DNA of 64,000 nucleotides from Paenalcaligenes hominis_A. Lineage in GTDB: Bacteria; Pseudomonadota; Gammaproteobacteria; Burkholderiales; Burkholderiaceae_B. Position 1 is the first letter of the stretch; each line of letters opens with the position of its first letter. The stretch covers positions 124,001 through 188,000 of the forward strand of contig NZ_JBGJKZ010000004.1 of assembly GCF_041359055.1 (NCBI RefSeq), in the 5' to 3' direction. Below, one piece after another: positions 34,279-43,499 of this stretch. The position numbers were made by a program, and so were the translations under genes. The notes beneath the pieces were generated by a model. That model was not told where the DNA came from. It saw nothing but the letters and a program-made list of their open reading frames with translations, and made no database searches.

Positions 34279-35201
34279 TCCAATACTTCAGGCACTACGG
34301 TGCGTTGAATAGTGCCATCTAGCGACTCGTAGCCAAAGTAATTAATCAACTCGTATAAGTCAGCACGTGTTTGCATGTTTTTGACCTGACCTGCTGCTGT
34401 GCCAGTTTGTTTTAACTCTTCATAAAACAACTGCATGGCTTTGGCTGCAATACGCAAGCTGGATACAGGCCAAATTGCCATGGCATAACCCATCTGCTCG
34501 AATTGCTGGGCAGATGTTTGGGGGGTACGGCCAAATTCGGTCATGTTGGCTAATAATGGCACATCAATAGCCTGAGCAAATGCTTGGAACTGATCTGCAT
34601 CCGTTAAGGCTTCCGGGAAAATAGCATCGGCCCCAGCCTCTACATATAAACGGGCACGCTCAATAGCCGCCTCTAGACCTTCGGTAGCTACAGCATCAGT
34701 ACGTGCAATAATACGCAAATCACGACGAGCTCGCGCCGCTGCAGCAATTTTCAAAGCCATTTCTTGGGGCGTCACAAGCTGTTTGCCATTTAAATGACCA
34801 CATTTTTTAGGAAGCACCTGATCCTCTAGTTGAACTGCAGCCACACCAACGTCTTCTAGCTCTCGCACCAGACGCATAACGTTAAGAGCTTCACCAAATC
34901 CGGTATCACCATCTACCACTAGTGGCACACGTGCAGCACGTACAATGGCTCGAGCGCGATCTACTAGCTCTTCCATCGTAATCAAGCCCAAATCCGGCAA
35001 ACCTAGCGAGGCCGTTAAGGCTCCCCCAGATAAATACAAAGCGTCAAAACCCGCTTGACGCGCCAACAAGGCTCCAATCGGGTCATAAGCCCCCGCAATG
35101 GATACAAACTCCTTATTCGCCCACTTTTGTGCAAGCTGCGCGCCCAAACCGGTAGGGCTAGCTTGCTCTAGCCACACGGCCATGCGTTCCTCTTGATTCA
35201 T
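34275..35201 (-). CDS. PrpB-type lyase (isocitrate lyase / PEP mutase superfamily)
   Basis: A 308-residue TIM-barrel lyase. The signature KKCGH (132-136, catalytic Cys134) and the metal-binding DGDTGFG (98-104) point to C-C bond cleavage as in 2-methylisocitrate lyase. The KKCGHLNGK form is also seen in dimethylmalate-lyase-like and oxaloacetate-decarboxylase-like members, so the exact substrate is open. No prpC or prpD is nearby. AGGAG 7 nt before the ATG at 35201 sets the start. It follows a GntR gene by 25 nt and is divergent from a TTT transporter operon, suggesting that the imported acid is its substrate or precursor. Confidence 0.8.
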   Translation of the reverse strand: MNQEERMAVWLEQASPTGLGAQLAQKWANKEFVSIAGAYDPIGALLARQAGFDALYLSGGALTASLGLPDLGLITMEELVDRARAIVRAARVPLVVDGDTGFGEALNVMRLVRELEDVGVAAVQLEDQVLPKKCGHLNGKQLVTPQEMALKIAAAARARRDLRIIARTDAVATEGLEAAIERARLYVEAGADAIFPEALTDADQFQAFAQAIDVPLLANMTEFGRTPQTSAQQFEQMGYAMAIWPVSSLRIAAKAMQLFYEELKQTGTAAGQVKNMQTRADLYELINYFGYESLDGTIQRTVVPEVLD

Positions 35202-35226
35202 CAAATTTCTCCTGTAAGTCCAGTAG

Positions 35227-35928
35227 TCAATGACTTTGATTACATTTTTCCTGATTTAGCAATTGGCCCTCTAGGGATACCCAACTGCATTGCAAATGGC
35301 GTCGCATTAACAAACTAGCAAGCTGCGCATCACCTTGCTGTATAGCCTCTGCAATACGTTTATGTTCTTTTAAAGCAACCTGACCGCGTCCTTGCACATT
35401 TTTGTGCTGGCGTCGTAAAAGCACCAGTTGCGGATATAGCGTTTTGGTAAGAGCCTGAATAATGTAGTCACTGCGGCTCAGTAAGGCCACCAAACTATGA
35501 AAATCACCATCACGATTTTTCACCACATACGCCCCTTCTGGGCTAGCTGCTACCAAAGAGGTATGGTCCTCTAAAAGTAAGCGCAGCTGCTGCTCTCCGT
35601 CGGCTTGAATACGTTGAGCTGCTAAATAAGCAGCCTCTGCCTCTAGGGCAGTCCGATACTCATAAAGCGCCTTGGCCTCGGCAAGGCTGATGACGCGTAC
35701 ACTGGCACCCCGATTAGGCGCAAACGTTACCAAGCCCAAACTGGCTAAATGACGCAATGCCTCGCGTACAGGGCCTCGGCTGACCTTAAATGAATCAGCT
35801 AACACGGTTTCTATTAGCTTGGTTCCTGACTCCATTTGCCCTGAAATAATGCGCTCGTAGAGATTGTTAACAATTTGCGCTGACGAGCTACCATGCTCTG
35901 GCTCTAGAGAATCATACTTTGTAAACAA
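35227..35928 (-). CDS. GntR-family regulator, FadR/FCD subgroup
   Basis: A 233-residue regulator with an N-terminal winged helix (about 17-80, KLIETVLADSFKVSRGPVREALRHL) and an all-helical FCD ligand domain (about 90-225) with metal-site histidines likely. It starts with TTG, with GAGGG 6 nt upstream; no in-frame ATG is nearby. The start codon lies within a TTGTAAACAA dyad, which suggests autorepression. It heads an operon with the PrpB-type lyase and is divergent from the second TTT transporter. Confidence 0.85.
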   Translation of the reverse strand: MFTKYDSLEPEHGSSSAQIVNNLYERIISGQMESGTKLIETVLADSFKVSRGPVREALRHLASLGLVTFAPNRGASVRVISLAEAKALYEYRTALEAEAAYLAAQRIQADGEQQLRLLLEDHTSLVAASPEGAYVVKNRDGDFHSLVALLSRSDYIIQALTKTLYPQLVLLRRQHKNVQGRGQVALKEHKRIAEAIQQGDAQLASLLMRRHLQCSWVSLEGQLLNQEKCNQSH

Positions 35929-36077
35929 TTTAGTCCCTCTGTCTGGATAAAACCTAGCTTATGGCTGAAATATATCATTATTGTTGACAAAATAACCATG
36001 AGCATGGGTAAACCCTTATTGCCGCCATACCTGTTATACCTATCAAATAGGAACGTAAAACACCAGAATGTTAACAA
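35864..36077. promoter_or_regulatory. Cluster of four TGTNNACA dyads (candidate GntR operators)
   Basis: TTGTTAACAA at 35864-35873 (inside the regulator gene), TTGTAAACAA at 35919-35928 (over its start codon), TTGTTGACAA at 35981-35990 (overlapping a TTGACA hexamer) and ATGTTAACAA at 36068-36077 (before the receptor gene). FCD-type GntR proteins bind short dyads of this form. The spread allows looping over the divergent promoter. Confidence 0.6.
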
Positions 36078-36105
36078 TCTGGCACAACAAGTCTTAGGAG
36101 TACGT

Positions 36106-37104
36106 ATGTCATTATTAAAAATTAAATCTTGGGCAGCAGGTCTTTTACTTGGTGCCTCATTAATTGGTGCCACTGCCACCACGGCTCATGCCGCCGACAA
36201 CTGGCCTAATAAACAACTAACTTTTGTTATTGCACTTGGCCCCGGTGGTTCAGCAGATCGTACCGCACGTCTAGTTGCACAACGTATGCAAGAAGAGCTA
36301 GGTGTGCCCATTCGTGCTATTAACCAACAAGGGGGTGGCGGTCACGTAGGACATACTTACTTTATGAATATGCCCAAAGACGGCAGTTTTTTCCTCTTTA
36401 CCTCTATCCACCCTTACATTAGTAGTGCGATTTTAGGTAAAGATGCCACCTACCAATTAGACGATTTCGCTTTTATTAATGGTCAGTGGACAGATTCAGA
36501 TTTATTTGCTTTAAATGCCAAGCTTCCTTTCCAAACCTTGGATGAATTCATGGAGGCCGTTGCAAAAGAACCAGGCAAATACCGAGTCAGCGTAGTACCA
36601 GGCTCTACTGGGCACATCAACACCATTTTATTACTTGAAGCTTACGGTCTGAAGCCAGATGCGGTAAATATTGTGACCTATGAGTCTGGTGGTGCTGCCC
36701 GTACTGCAGCCGCTGGCGGTCAAGTGGATATGACGGTTCTGGCCGCAGATGGCAGTATCTCGATTAAAGAATTCATTCGCCCGTTAGCGGTAGCCTCTGA
36801 AGAGCGCCTAGAGGAATGGGACACCCCTACATTAAATGAGGTGCTTACAGCGCGTGGTGCCGAGCCCGTTACTCCATTGGTTGGCTCTATGCGTGGTCTA
36901 GCTGCACATGCAGAGTTTAAAGAAAAATACCCAGAGCGTTTTGAGAAATTCGCCACCGCATATGAAAAAGTGTTGAGTGATCCCGACTTTAAGAAACAGC
37001 TTAAAGAACAAATGATTGGTTCAGACTGGCTAGGTCCAGATAAAACCACTGCAATCATTGAGCAAAACTACAAAATCCTAGAACGCTTCCAAGACCAAAT
37101 TTAA
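36106..37104 (+). CDS. TTT transporter solute receptor (Bug family), system B
   Basis: A 332-residue periplasmic receptor. The ATG at 36106 has GGAG upstream and opens a signal peptide (about 1-29, cleavage after TAHA). The Bug loops are FVIALGPGGSADRTARLV (about 38-55) and INQQGGGGHVGHTYF (about 73-87). It differs clearly from the system A receptor, so another ligand is likely. It is divergent from the GntR-lyase operon, which hints at a tricarboxylate or methyl-branched acid as ligand. Confidence 0.9.
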   Translation: MSLLKIKSWAAGLLLGASLIGATATTAHAADNWPNKQLTFVIALGPGGSADRTARLVAQRMQEELGVPIRAINQQGGGGHVGHTYFMNMPKDGSFFLFTSIHPYISSAILGKDATYQLDDFAFINGQWTDSDLFALNAKLPFQTLDEFMEAVAKEPGKYRVSVVPGSTGHINTILLLEAYGLKPDAVNIVTYESGGAARTAAAGGQVDMTVLAADGSISIKEFIRPLAVASEERLEEWDTPTLNEVLTARGAEPVTPLVGSMRGLAAHAEFKEKYPERFEKFATAYEKVLSDPDFKKQLKEQMIGSDWLGPDKTTAIIEQNYKILERFQDQI

Positions 37105-37117
37105 CTCGTCTCACACA

Positions 37118-37140
37118 GCAAGACGGTTTTACCGTCTTGC
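37118..37140 (+). other. Intercistronic stem-loop between receptor and permease genes, system B
   Basis: GCAAGACGG-TTTTA-CCGTCTTGC, a perfect 9-bp stem, lies 13 nt after the receptor stop and is followed by ACGTTTTAA. It could attenuate transcription into tctB or block 3' exonucleases. Same position as the loop in system A. Confidence 0.65.
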
Positions 37141-37169
37141 ACGTTTTAATTACTAGGAAATAGCACGTC

Positions 37170-37616
37170 ATGCGACGTATATCTACCAGCCATCTTATTT
37201 TTTTAGTTTTAATTAGCGTCACTGCTCTGTATCTGAACTGGAGCGCTGTTCGTGCATCCGCTACGCTCTTTAATCTAATTATTATGGTGCCCAGCGGCAT
37301 TCTCGTTCTGGCATTAGCTGCTTTTATTTTTATTAAAAGCAAAGAGCAAAGCACAGACGATGAGAACCAAAAAAAATCACAACAACGCGCCCTGATAGGT
37401 GATTTAACCTTATTAGCGTTATTTGCCATCTTTTGCTTTTGCCTAACCACTATCGGTTTTGATGTTGCCACTTTTTTATTTGTTTGGTTTGGCATTCTAT
37501 TAGGCGGTGAAAAAAACTGGGTCGTACCTCCCCTATTCTCTGCAATATTTACCTTAGCTTTAATTAAAGGCTTTGGTGCTTTATTTCCTTTTCCTATGCC
37601 TCTGTTGGTGTTTTAA
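37170..37616 (+). CDS. TTT transporter small membrane subunit TctB, system B
   Basis: A 148-residue protein with four hydrophobic segments (about 8-25, 38-55, 75-97, 105-140) and a Lys/Gln/Asp-rich cytoplasmic loop between the second and third, the TctB layout. The TctA gene starts on the base after its stop codon. Call rests on topology and position. Confidence 0.8.
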   Translation: MRRISTSHLIFLVLISVTALYLNWSAVRASATLFNLIIMVPSGILVLALAAFIFIKSKEQSTDDENQKKSQQRALIGDLTLLALFAIFCFCLTTIGFDVATFLFVWFGILLGGEKNWVVPPLFSAIFTLALIKGFGALFPFPMPLLVF

Positions 37617-39128
37617 ATGATTGATACCTTCGCTTTCTCTCAAGCCATCAATCTCCTTTTTTCCGATCTATCACCTTGGTTATACGTCATACCAGGTTTA
37701 ATAATCGGTCTGATTTTTGGTGCCGTGCCAGGCCTGCAAATTTCCATGGCCATGGCTGTATTTCTACCCGTCACTTGGATGATGGACTTTTTACAAGCTA
37801 TGCTGTTTTTAACAGCCATTTTTACAGGCGGCGCTTATGGGGGTGGCGTAACCGCTATTTTGATGAATATACCCGGGTCTTCCTCCAGTGTTGCAACCGC
37901 ATTTGATGGCTACCCCATGGCACAAAAGGGTAAACACAATGAGGCTCTAGGCTTAGGCTTAGGTGCATCCGTAGTAGGCACGTTTATTGGCTACCTATTG
38001 CTAATGCTACTTATTCAGCCGTTGGCCGGTATGGTATTGCGTTTAGGTCCACTCGAAATGGTGATGATTGTTCTTTGGGGCTTGGCCCTAATCGCCACTC
38101 TCAATGACAGTACTGTAGCTAAAGGTTTATTGGCTGGGGTGCTTGGATTGCTACTAAGCCAAATCGGCATGTCCTCTACTGGGGTTATGCGCACCACTAT
38201 TGGTAACCCGTATTTGATTGATGGCATTGCCGTTGTACCAGCCATGATTGGTTTGTTTGCCGCATCGGAATTATTACGCATCCGCAGCAATGCCTTCTTA
38301 GTCCAAGAAGAATCCTCACGTAAAATATCCTTTAAAAAAATTCTCTCTGGCTTTTTTGATGTATTCAAATACCCTAAAATTTTACTTAAAGGTAGCTTTA
38401 TTGGTGCGTTGATTGGGGCTGTACCAGGGGTGGGCTCCTCTGTTGCCAACCTAGTAGCCTATGGCGAAATTCGTCGCAGCGCTAAAAATCAAGACGAGTT
38501 TGGTAAAGGCGCACCCCAAGGCTTGATTGCCGCCGAATCCTCAAACTCCAGCTCTGAGGGTGGCTCAATGACTGCACTCTTGGCTTTAGGTATTCCAGGC
38601 GGTGCAGCCACAGCGGTTTTATTGGCAGCCTTTTCCTTTCATAACCTAGTCGGTGGGCCTGCTTTTATTCGTGACCAGCGTGATCTCGTATACTCCATAA
38701 TTATCGGCAACTTTGGTCAAGTGGTCTTGCTCGCATTTGTGGCGCTCATGATCTTACCGATTTTAGGTTTGGTAGTACGCATTCCCCTTACCTATTTGGT
38801 GCCTTCCGTTCTTGCTTTATGCGCATGGGGTGGTTTTGGTATTACAGGCACAATAGCCGGCCCGGTGACGGTCATGGTTTTTGCCTGTCTAGGTTGGCTG
38901 ATGCGTCGCCATGCATACCCTGTGGCTGCAACGGTAATTGGTTTGTTGTTAGGAAAAATGGCGGAGGGCGAAATGGTGCGCACATTACAAATTTCAGCAG
39001 GCAACCCTCTAACCTATTTTGCAGAGCGGCCAATTGCTATTGTTTTGCTCGCTCTTTTCATCCTATCTGCTATTGTTATGCCCATACTACGCAAACAAAA
39101 AGAGAAAAAAACTCAAGCTCCTATCTAA
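37617..39128 (+). CDS. TTT transporter large permease subunit TctA, system B
   Basis: A 503-residue membrane protein with about twelve helices. TctA signatures: GLIFGAVPGLQISMAMA (about 31-47), GAYGGGVTAILMNIPGSSSS (about 72-91), GALIGAVPGVGSSVANLVAYGE (about 262-283) and the ESSNSSSEGGSMTALLALGIPGG loop. It carries the ion-coupled transport step for the acid bound by the neighbouring receptor. It is followed 12 nt later by an AbrB-family gene, probably in the same operon. Confidence 0.9.
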   Translation: MIDTFAFSQAINLLFSDLSPWLYVIPGLIIGLIFGAVPGLQISMAMAVFLPVTWMMDFLQAMLFLTAIFTGGAYGGGVTAILMNIPGSSSSVATAFDGYPMAQKGKHNEALGLGLGASVVGTFIGYLLLMLLIQPLAGMVLRLGPLEMVMIVLWGLALIATLNDSTVAKGLLAGVLGLLLSQIGMSSTGVMRTTIGNPYLIDGIAVVPAMIGLFAASELLRIRSNAFLVQEESSRKISFKKILSGFFDVFKYPKILLKGSFIGALIGAVPGVGSSVANLVAYGEIRRSAKNQDEFGKGAPQGLIAAESSNSSSEGGSMTALLALGIPGGAATAVLLAAFSFHNLVGGPAFIRDQRDLVYSIIIGNFGQVVLLAFVALMILPILGLVVRIPLTYLVPSVLALCAWGGFGITGTIAGPVTVMVFACLGWLMRRHAYPVAATVIGLLLGKMAEGEMVRTLQISAGNPLTYFAERPIAIVLLALFILSAIVMPILRKQKEKKTQAPI

Positions 39129-39140
39129 ACAGTACCACCC

Positions 39141-40196
39141 ATGTCCTCACTTACGCCGTATTCTAAAGGCCTGCTCGCTCTGATTATAGGGGCGAGCGGT
39201 GCCTTAATTTTTATTTCACTTGGCATGTCTTTGCCTTGGGTTTTAGGTAGCATGAGCGCTTGTGCCGCTGTGTCATTATGTGGTTATCAATTAAAGATTC
39301 CCTCATTATGGCGTTCCTGCGCTTTAGCTACGATTGGGACCATCTTAGGCGGAAGTTTTGATGTAGATACGGTACATGCTCTACCTAGCTGGAGCATTAG
39401 CATTGGTTTTATGTTGCTGATGACGGTGTGTTATTTGCTCGTTAGCTATCAGATTTTGTCGCGCTGGTCGAACATGAGCCGCTTAACGGCTATGTTTTCT
39501 GCTGTGCCGGGTGGTTTAGCCATCGTCAGCGCTATTTCAGAGATGTATCAAGCAGATACCCGTCGTATTGCTCTCAGCCACTCGGCCCGCTTGGTGGCTT
39601 TATTAATTTTAGTGCCCGTTATTCTTAAATTTATTGGGCAGCACGACATCCCTAAAAGCACTATTCCTAGCTTTGCTATTGAAGTAGATAGCGAGTCACT
39701 ACTAGGTTATATAGTCCTCATTTTTTGTGCTGCAGCGGGTTTGTTTTTAGCGCACCTATGCCGTTTTCCTACTGGCGTATTGCTATTTCCGATTGTTTTA
39801 TCTGCTTTAGCTCATGCTTCAGGGCTTATCACTACCCAAGTCCCCTTAGTTGTAGCCGCTATAGCGCAGACTATTTTAGGCACGTCGATTGGCATTCGTT
39901 TCGTGGGGTATAGATGGCGAGATATTTTTCATGATGGCTGGATCTCTATAATAATAGGCATACTGCTTGCTTTGTTAGCCATGAGTGCAGCGTTAATTTT
40001 AAGCTATGTGTTTGACCTCGATTTCGCGCCGCTGTTGTTAGTATTTCTACCGGGTGGTGCTCCCGAGGTTGGGGTCATGGCCTTAGCATTAGACATAGAC
40101 CCCGCTATGGTGGCAAGCCACCATATGCTGCGCTTATTAGCCTTAGTAGGCGGCATCAGCTGGGTGCTTAGCCGCTACCTTCCTACTAAGCCTTAG
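39141..40196 (+). CDS. AbrB-family membrane protein (putative ammonia monooxygenase-like)
   Basis: A 351-residue membrane protein with ten or so helices arranged as two related halves. The GxxxG-rich SLPWVLGSMSA (near 30) and LFLAHLCRFPTGVLLFPIVLSA (near 205) segments mark the AbrB duplication family (COG3180). These are often labelled putative ammonia monooxygenase, but there is no evidence for that chemistry; an export or transport role is more likely. Members often sit next to TTT transporter genes, as here. The last 4 nt overlap the convergent uppP gene. Confidence 0.8.
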   Translation: MSSLTPYSKGLLALIIGASGALIFISLGMSLPWVLGSMSACAAVSLCGYQLKIPSLWRSCALATIGTILGGSFDVDTVHALPSWSISIGFMLLMTVCYLLVSYQILSRWSNMSRLTAMFSAVPGGLAIVSAISEMYQADTRRIALSHSARLVALLILVPVILKFIGQHDIPKSTIPSFAIEVDSESLLGYIVLIFCAAAGLFLAHLCRFPTGVLLFPIVLSALAHASGLITTQVPLVVAAIAQTILGTSIGIRFVGYRWRDIFHDGWISIIIGILLALLAMSAALILSYVFDLDFAPLLLVFLPGGAPEVGVMALALDIDPAMVASHHMLRLLALVGGISWVLSRYLPTKP

Positions 40197-41047
40197 CCAA
40201 GGCTTAACCACAAAAGCACCACTAGCCCCAGACCAATTCTGTACCAAGCAAAAGGTCTATACGTATGTTTGGATACAAAATGCAAAACGGCTTTTACTAG
40301 TACAAGCGCACTAAAAAATGCGGCAATAAAACCCACTACTATCGCCCACGTTTGCTCTATGCTTAAAGCGGCCCCATTTCGGTATACATCGTAGACGGTA
40401 GCTGCAAGCATAGTAGGCATAGCCAAAAAGAATGAAAACTCAGTGGCTGCTTTGCGGTCAATGCCCGAAAGCATGCCACCAATAATGGTCGCCCCCGATC
40501 GTGACGTGCCTGGCACCATAGCCAAACACTGTGCAAAACCCACCACCAAAGCTTGACGCCATGTAATTTGCTCTATCTGATGTGCCGTAGCCCGTGCCGT
40601 CGTAGCAGTAACAGCGCTTTGATCACGTTGTTTGGCATAGGCAGGCTTACGCTCAACCCACAACATTACCAACCCGCCCCCGATCAAGGTAAAGACAAAA
40701 ACCATGGGGCTATGAAAGAGCATTTTGATGTATTTGATGGTTAAAGCACCAATCACAGCAGCAGGTAAAAACGCAATCACTAGATTACGCATAAACACAC
40801 GCTCTGTGCGATCACCGTTAATCACTCCTTTTACTAACTGCACAATACGCGCTCTAAAAAGCCAAATAACCGCCATAATTGAACCAAACTGAATCACCAC
40901 CTCAAAGACCTTATTAGCGTCTGAGGGAAAGGAGATCCATTCGACCAATAACAACAAATGGGCTGTGCTTGAGACAGGAATAAACTCAGTAAACCCCTCT
41001 ATCACACCAAGAAAAAGGGCTTTTAATAAATACCAGTAATAGTCCAT
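40193..41047 (-). CDS. uppP: Undecaprenyl-diphosphatase
   Basis: An eight-helix inner-membrane phosphatase that recycles undecaprenyl pyrophosphate, the lipid carrier of peptidoglycan synthesis; also known as BacA. The two active-site segments are EFIPVSSTAHL (about 20-30) and MVPGTSRSGATIIGG (about 170-184). Length of 284 residues is normal. One base separates it from the TerC-type gene upstream, so they are probably cotranscribed. Confidence 0.95.
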   Translation of the reverse strand: MDYYWYLLKALFLGVIEGFTEFIPVSSTAHLLLLVEWISFPSDANKVFEVVIQFGSIMAVIWLFRARIVQLVKGVINGDRTERVFMRNLVIAFLPAAVIGALTIKYIKMLFHSPMVFVFTLIGGGLVMLWVERKPAYAKQRDQSAVTATTARATAHQIEQITWRQALVVGFAQCLAMVPGTSRSGATIIGGMLSGIDRKAATEFSFFLAMPTMLAATVYDVYRNGAALSIEQTWAIVVGFIAAFFSALVLVKAVLHFVSKHTYRPFAWYRIGLGLVVLLWLSLG

Positions 41048-41048
41048 G

Positions 41049-42638
41049 TTAATCGTGTTCTATGCTTAATTCAGGATGTGGGTCTTGTGTTTCTTTACGA
41101 ATGGCTACCCGTGCAATACGACGACCATCTAGCTCATTGACAGTGAAAGTAAATACATCATTGCCCCACTTCAAGCTGCAATGATCAGCGGGTTGCGGCA
41201 AAGCACCAAAACGTTCTAGTAAATAGCCTGCCAAGGTGGAGTATTCCTCGTCCTCATCAACCAGCCCGTCCACCCCTAATACTTGTTCCAGATGATGGAG
41301 ATCAGCCGCACCGTCTACTAACCACTGATTTTCACTGGCTGCCACAATATCAGGCAGCTCGTCCTCGTCAGGAAACTCACCTGCAATAGCCTCAAAAATA
41401 TCAATAGGGGTGACCACACCCTCGATAGCACCAAATTCATCTGTAACCAGGGCTAACTGACCACGCGTTTCCTTGAACAAATCCATGAGCTGCAAAATAC
41501 CGATGGATTCGTGCACGATTAAAGACTCACGCAACTTTTTAACGTTGACTTGGCCTGTGGTGATGAGATCAGCCATCATTTCTTTGGCCTGACCTAAGCC
41601 AATCACCTCATCTAAACTGCCACGACACACTGGCAAATAACTATGTGGCTCTGACTCTAGCTCGGCTCGGATGGTGTCGGGTGTATCTGTTAAATCAATC
41701 CACGCTACGCTATTACGGGGCGTCATAATTGAGCGCACATTACGCTCGGAGAGAGTTAACACCCCACTCACCATATTACGTTCCTCGTCACCAAACACCA
41801 GTGCGGGATCCTGAGGCGTATATGTATCCATCTCGGCACCACTATCGCTGATGGCAACAGGGCGCTTTCCAAGCATACGTAATACCGTTTCTGCTGTACG
41901 CTCGCGCATAGGACGTCTGGCTTCGGCTTTGCGTTGATTACGACGAGCGATTTGGTTAAAGACCTCAATTAATACAGAAAAGCTAATTGCAGCGTACAAA
42001 TACCCTTTAGGTACATGAAAGCCATACCCTTCAGCCAACAAAGAGAACCCGATCATGAGCAAAAAGCCCAAACACAAAATAACAACAGTCGGGTGCTGGT
42101 TTACAAACTGAGTTAATGGCTTAGAGGCCACAATCATAATGCCAATGGCAATAATCACCGCAATCATCATGACCGATAAGTGCTCAACCATACCCACTGC
42201 GGTAATAACAGCATCGATGGAAAACACAGCATCTAGAATCACAATTTGGGTAATAATGACCCAAAAACTGGCATACATGCGTGAGCCTGAAGCATGCTGA
42301 GTACGAGGGTCTAAGCGTTCATGCAACTCTAAGGTACCCTTAAAGAGCAAAAACAAACCTCCGACGATTAAGATGGCATCGCGGCCAGAAAATTCGTGAC
42401 CAAACAAGCTAAACCAGGGTGCTGTTAGGGTAATTAGCCACGACATAATCGTTAATAAACCCAAGCGCATCAGTAAAGCCAAAGACAAGCCAATAATACG
42501 TGCTCTATCACGACTTTTTGGTGGTAGCTTGTCCACCAAGATCGCGATAAAAATGAGGTTGTCTATACCTAGAACAATCTCAAGAATAACCAGCGTTAAT
42601 AACCCGGCCCAAGCCGTCGGGTCTGCCATCCACTCCAT
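41049..42638 (-). CDS. TerC-family membrane protein with CBS and CorC/HlyC domains
   Basis: A 529-residue inner-membrane protein. TerC helices occupy about residues 1-240 (LEIVLGIDNLIFI, AVFSIDAVITAVGM with the acidic membrane residues). A paired CBS domain follows (about 305-425, VRSIMTPRNSVAWIDL and ALVTDEFGAIEGVVTPIDI), then a CorC_HlyC transporter-associated domain (about 440-520). This is the YoaE/YegH architecture; such proteins are linked to metal homeostasis, but the ion is not established. It lies between suhB and uppP. Confidence 0.9.
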   Translation of the reverse strand: MEWMADPTAWAGLLTLVILEIVLGIDNLIFIAILVDKLPPKSRDRARIIGLSLALLMRLGLLTIMSWLITLTAPWFSLFGHEFSGRDAILIVGGLFLLFKGTLELHERLDPRTQHASGSRMYASFWVIITQIVILDAVFSIDAVITAVGMVEHLSVMMIAVIIAIGIMIVASKPLTQFVNQHPTVVILCLGFLLMIGFSLLAEGYGFHVPKGYLYAAISFSVLIEVFNQIARRNQRKAEARRPMRERTAETVLRMLGKRPVAISDSGAEMDTYTPQDPALVFGDEERNMVSGVLTLSERNVRSIMTPRNSVAWIDLTDTPDTIRAELESEPHSYLPVCRGSLDEVIGLGQAKEMMADLITTGQVNVKKLRESLIVHESIGILQLMDLFKETRGQLALVTDEFGAIEGVVTPIDIFEAIAGEFPDEDELPDIVAASENQWLVDGAADLHHLEQVLGVDGLVDEDEEYSTLAGYLLERFGALPQPADHCSLKWGNDVFTFTVNELDGRRIARVAIRKETQDPHPELSIEHD

Positions 42639-42662
42639 TTAAGGGGCTCCATGTAGCAATTA

Positions 42663-42694
42663 AGAAAAAAAAGCCACCGCCCAAGCAGTGGCTT
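42663..42694 (-). terminator. Terminator of suhB
   Basis: On the minus strand AAGCCAC pairs with GTGGCTT across a 10-nt loop, followed by eight T. It lies 11 nt past the suhB stop. Confidence 0.85.
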
Positions 42695-42704
42695 AAATGC
42701 ATTA

Positions 42705-43499
42705 TTAATCTTGTAAATGCATAATCATTTGTGGGAATATCTTTGGCGTAGCCGCCATAATCTGACCTGTTTTATACCAGCTTTGCTCGCCCTCTAGGTC
42801 GCCCACTAACGCTCCGGCCTCTTGGGCAATTAACGCGCCCGCTGCCATATCCCAAGGCTTTAGGTTCACAGCGCAAAACCCGTCTAAGCGACCACACGCC
42901 ACATAAGCCAAATCAAGCACGGTTGAACCGGTACGACGTACTGCCGCACACTCGGTTAACAAGGCTGTAAACGGCGAGGTGGTTGTCAGCGCCCCGCCAG
43001 AGCCTGCCACATGCGCACCAATTAAAGCATCGTGGTAGCGTCGCTGATCCGACACACGAATGCGACGATCATCTAAAAATGCACCACTGCCTCGGCTAGC
43101 GGCAAAAATCTCGTTGTTGCTAGGATCAAAAATAACCGCGTGAACGGCTTGACCACGATGTAATGCCGCGATAGAAACCGCATAGTGGGGAAAGCCATGA
43201 ATAAAGTTAGTGGTGCCATCGAGTGGGTCAATTACCCATTGGTACTCTACCCCGTCTTTACCGACCTTATCTGCCTCGGGCAAACGTTCGCCAAGCTCTT
43301 CACCCAAAAACGCATGATCTGGGTAGGCTTCGGATAAAACTTCTATAATGGCTTCTTCTACTGCCTGATCCACTTCGGTAACATAGTCATTTGGCCCTTT
43401 GCGCGCAATCTGAACACGCTCCAGATCACGACTAGCACGGGTAATAATGTCGCCTGCTCGGCGAGCCGCTTTAATAGCGGTAAATAGCATCGGGTGCAT
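42705..43499 (-). CDS. suhB: Inositol monophosphatase family protein SuhB
   Basis: A 264-residue Mg-dependent phosphatase of the IMPase fold: EELG (about 67-70), WVIDPLDGTTNFIHG (about 89-103) and the late WDMAAGALIAQEAG metal site. SuhB also joins NusA-containing complexes on rRNA operons in enterobacteria. It is divergent from trmJ, an arrangement kept in many betaproteobacteria. Confidence 0.93.
   Translation of the reverse strand: MHPMLFTAIKAARRAGDIITRASRDLERVQIARKGPNDYVTEVDQAVEEAIIEVLSEAYPDHAFLGEELGERLPEADKVGKDGVEYQWVIDPLDGTTNFIHGFPHYAVSIAALHRGQAVHAVIFDPSNNEIFAASRGSGAFLDDRRIRVSDQRRYHDALIGAHVAGSGGALTTTSPFTALLTECAAVRRTGSTVLDLAYVACGRLDGFCAVNLKPWDMAAGALIAQEAGALVGDLEGEQSWYKTGQIMAATPKIFPQMIMHLQD

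Noticed and set aside
38015..38449. Minus-strand frame opposite tctA of system B (144 codons)
   Set aside because: Antisense shadow of a conserved membrane-protein gene; low-complexity Pro/Ser/Thr/Ile composition.
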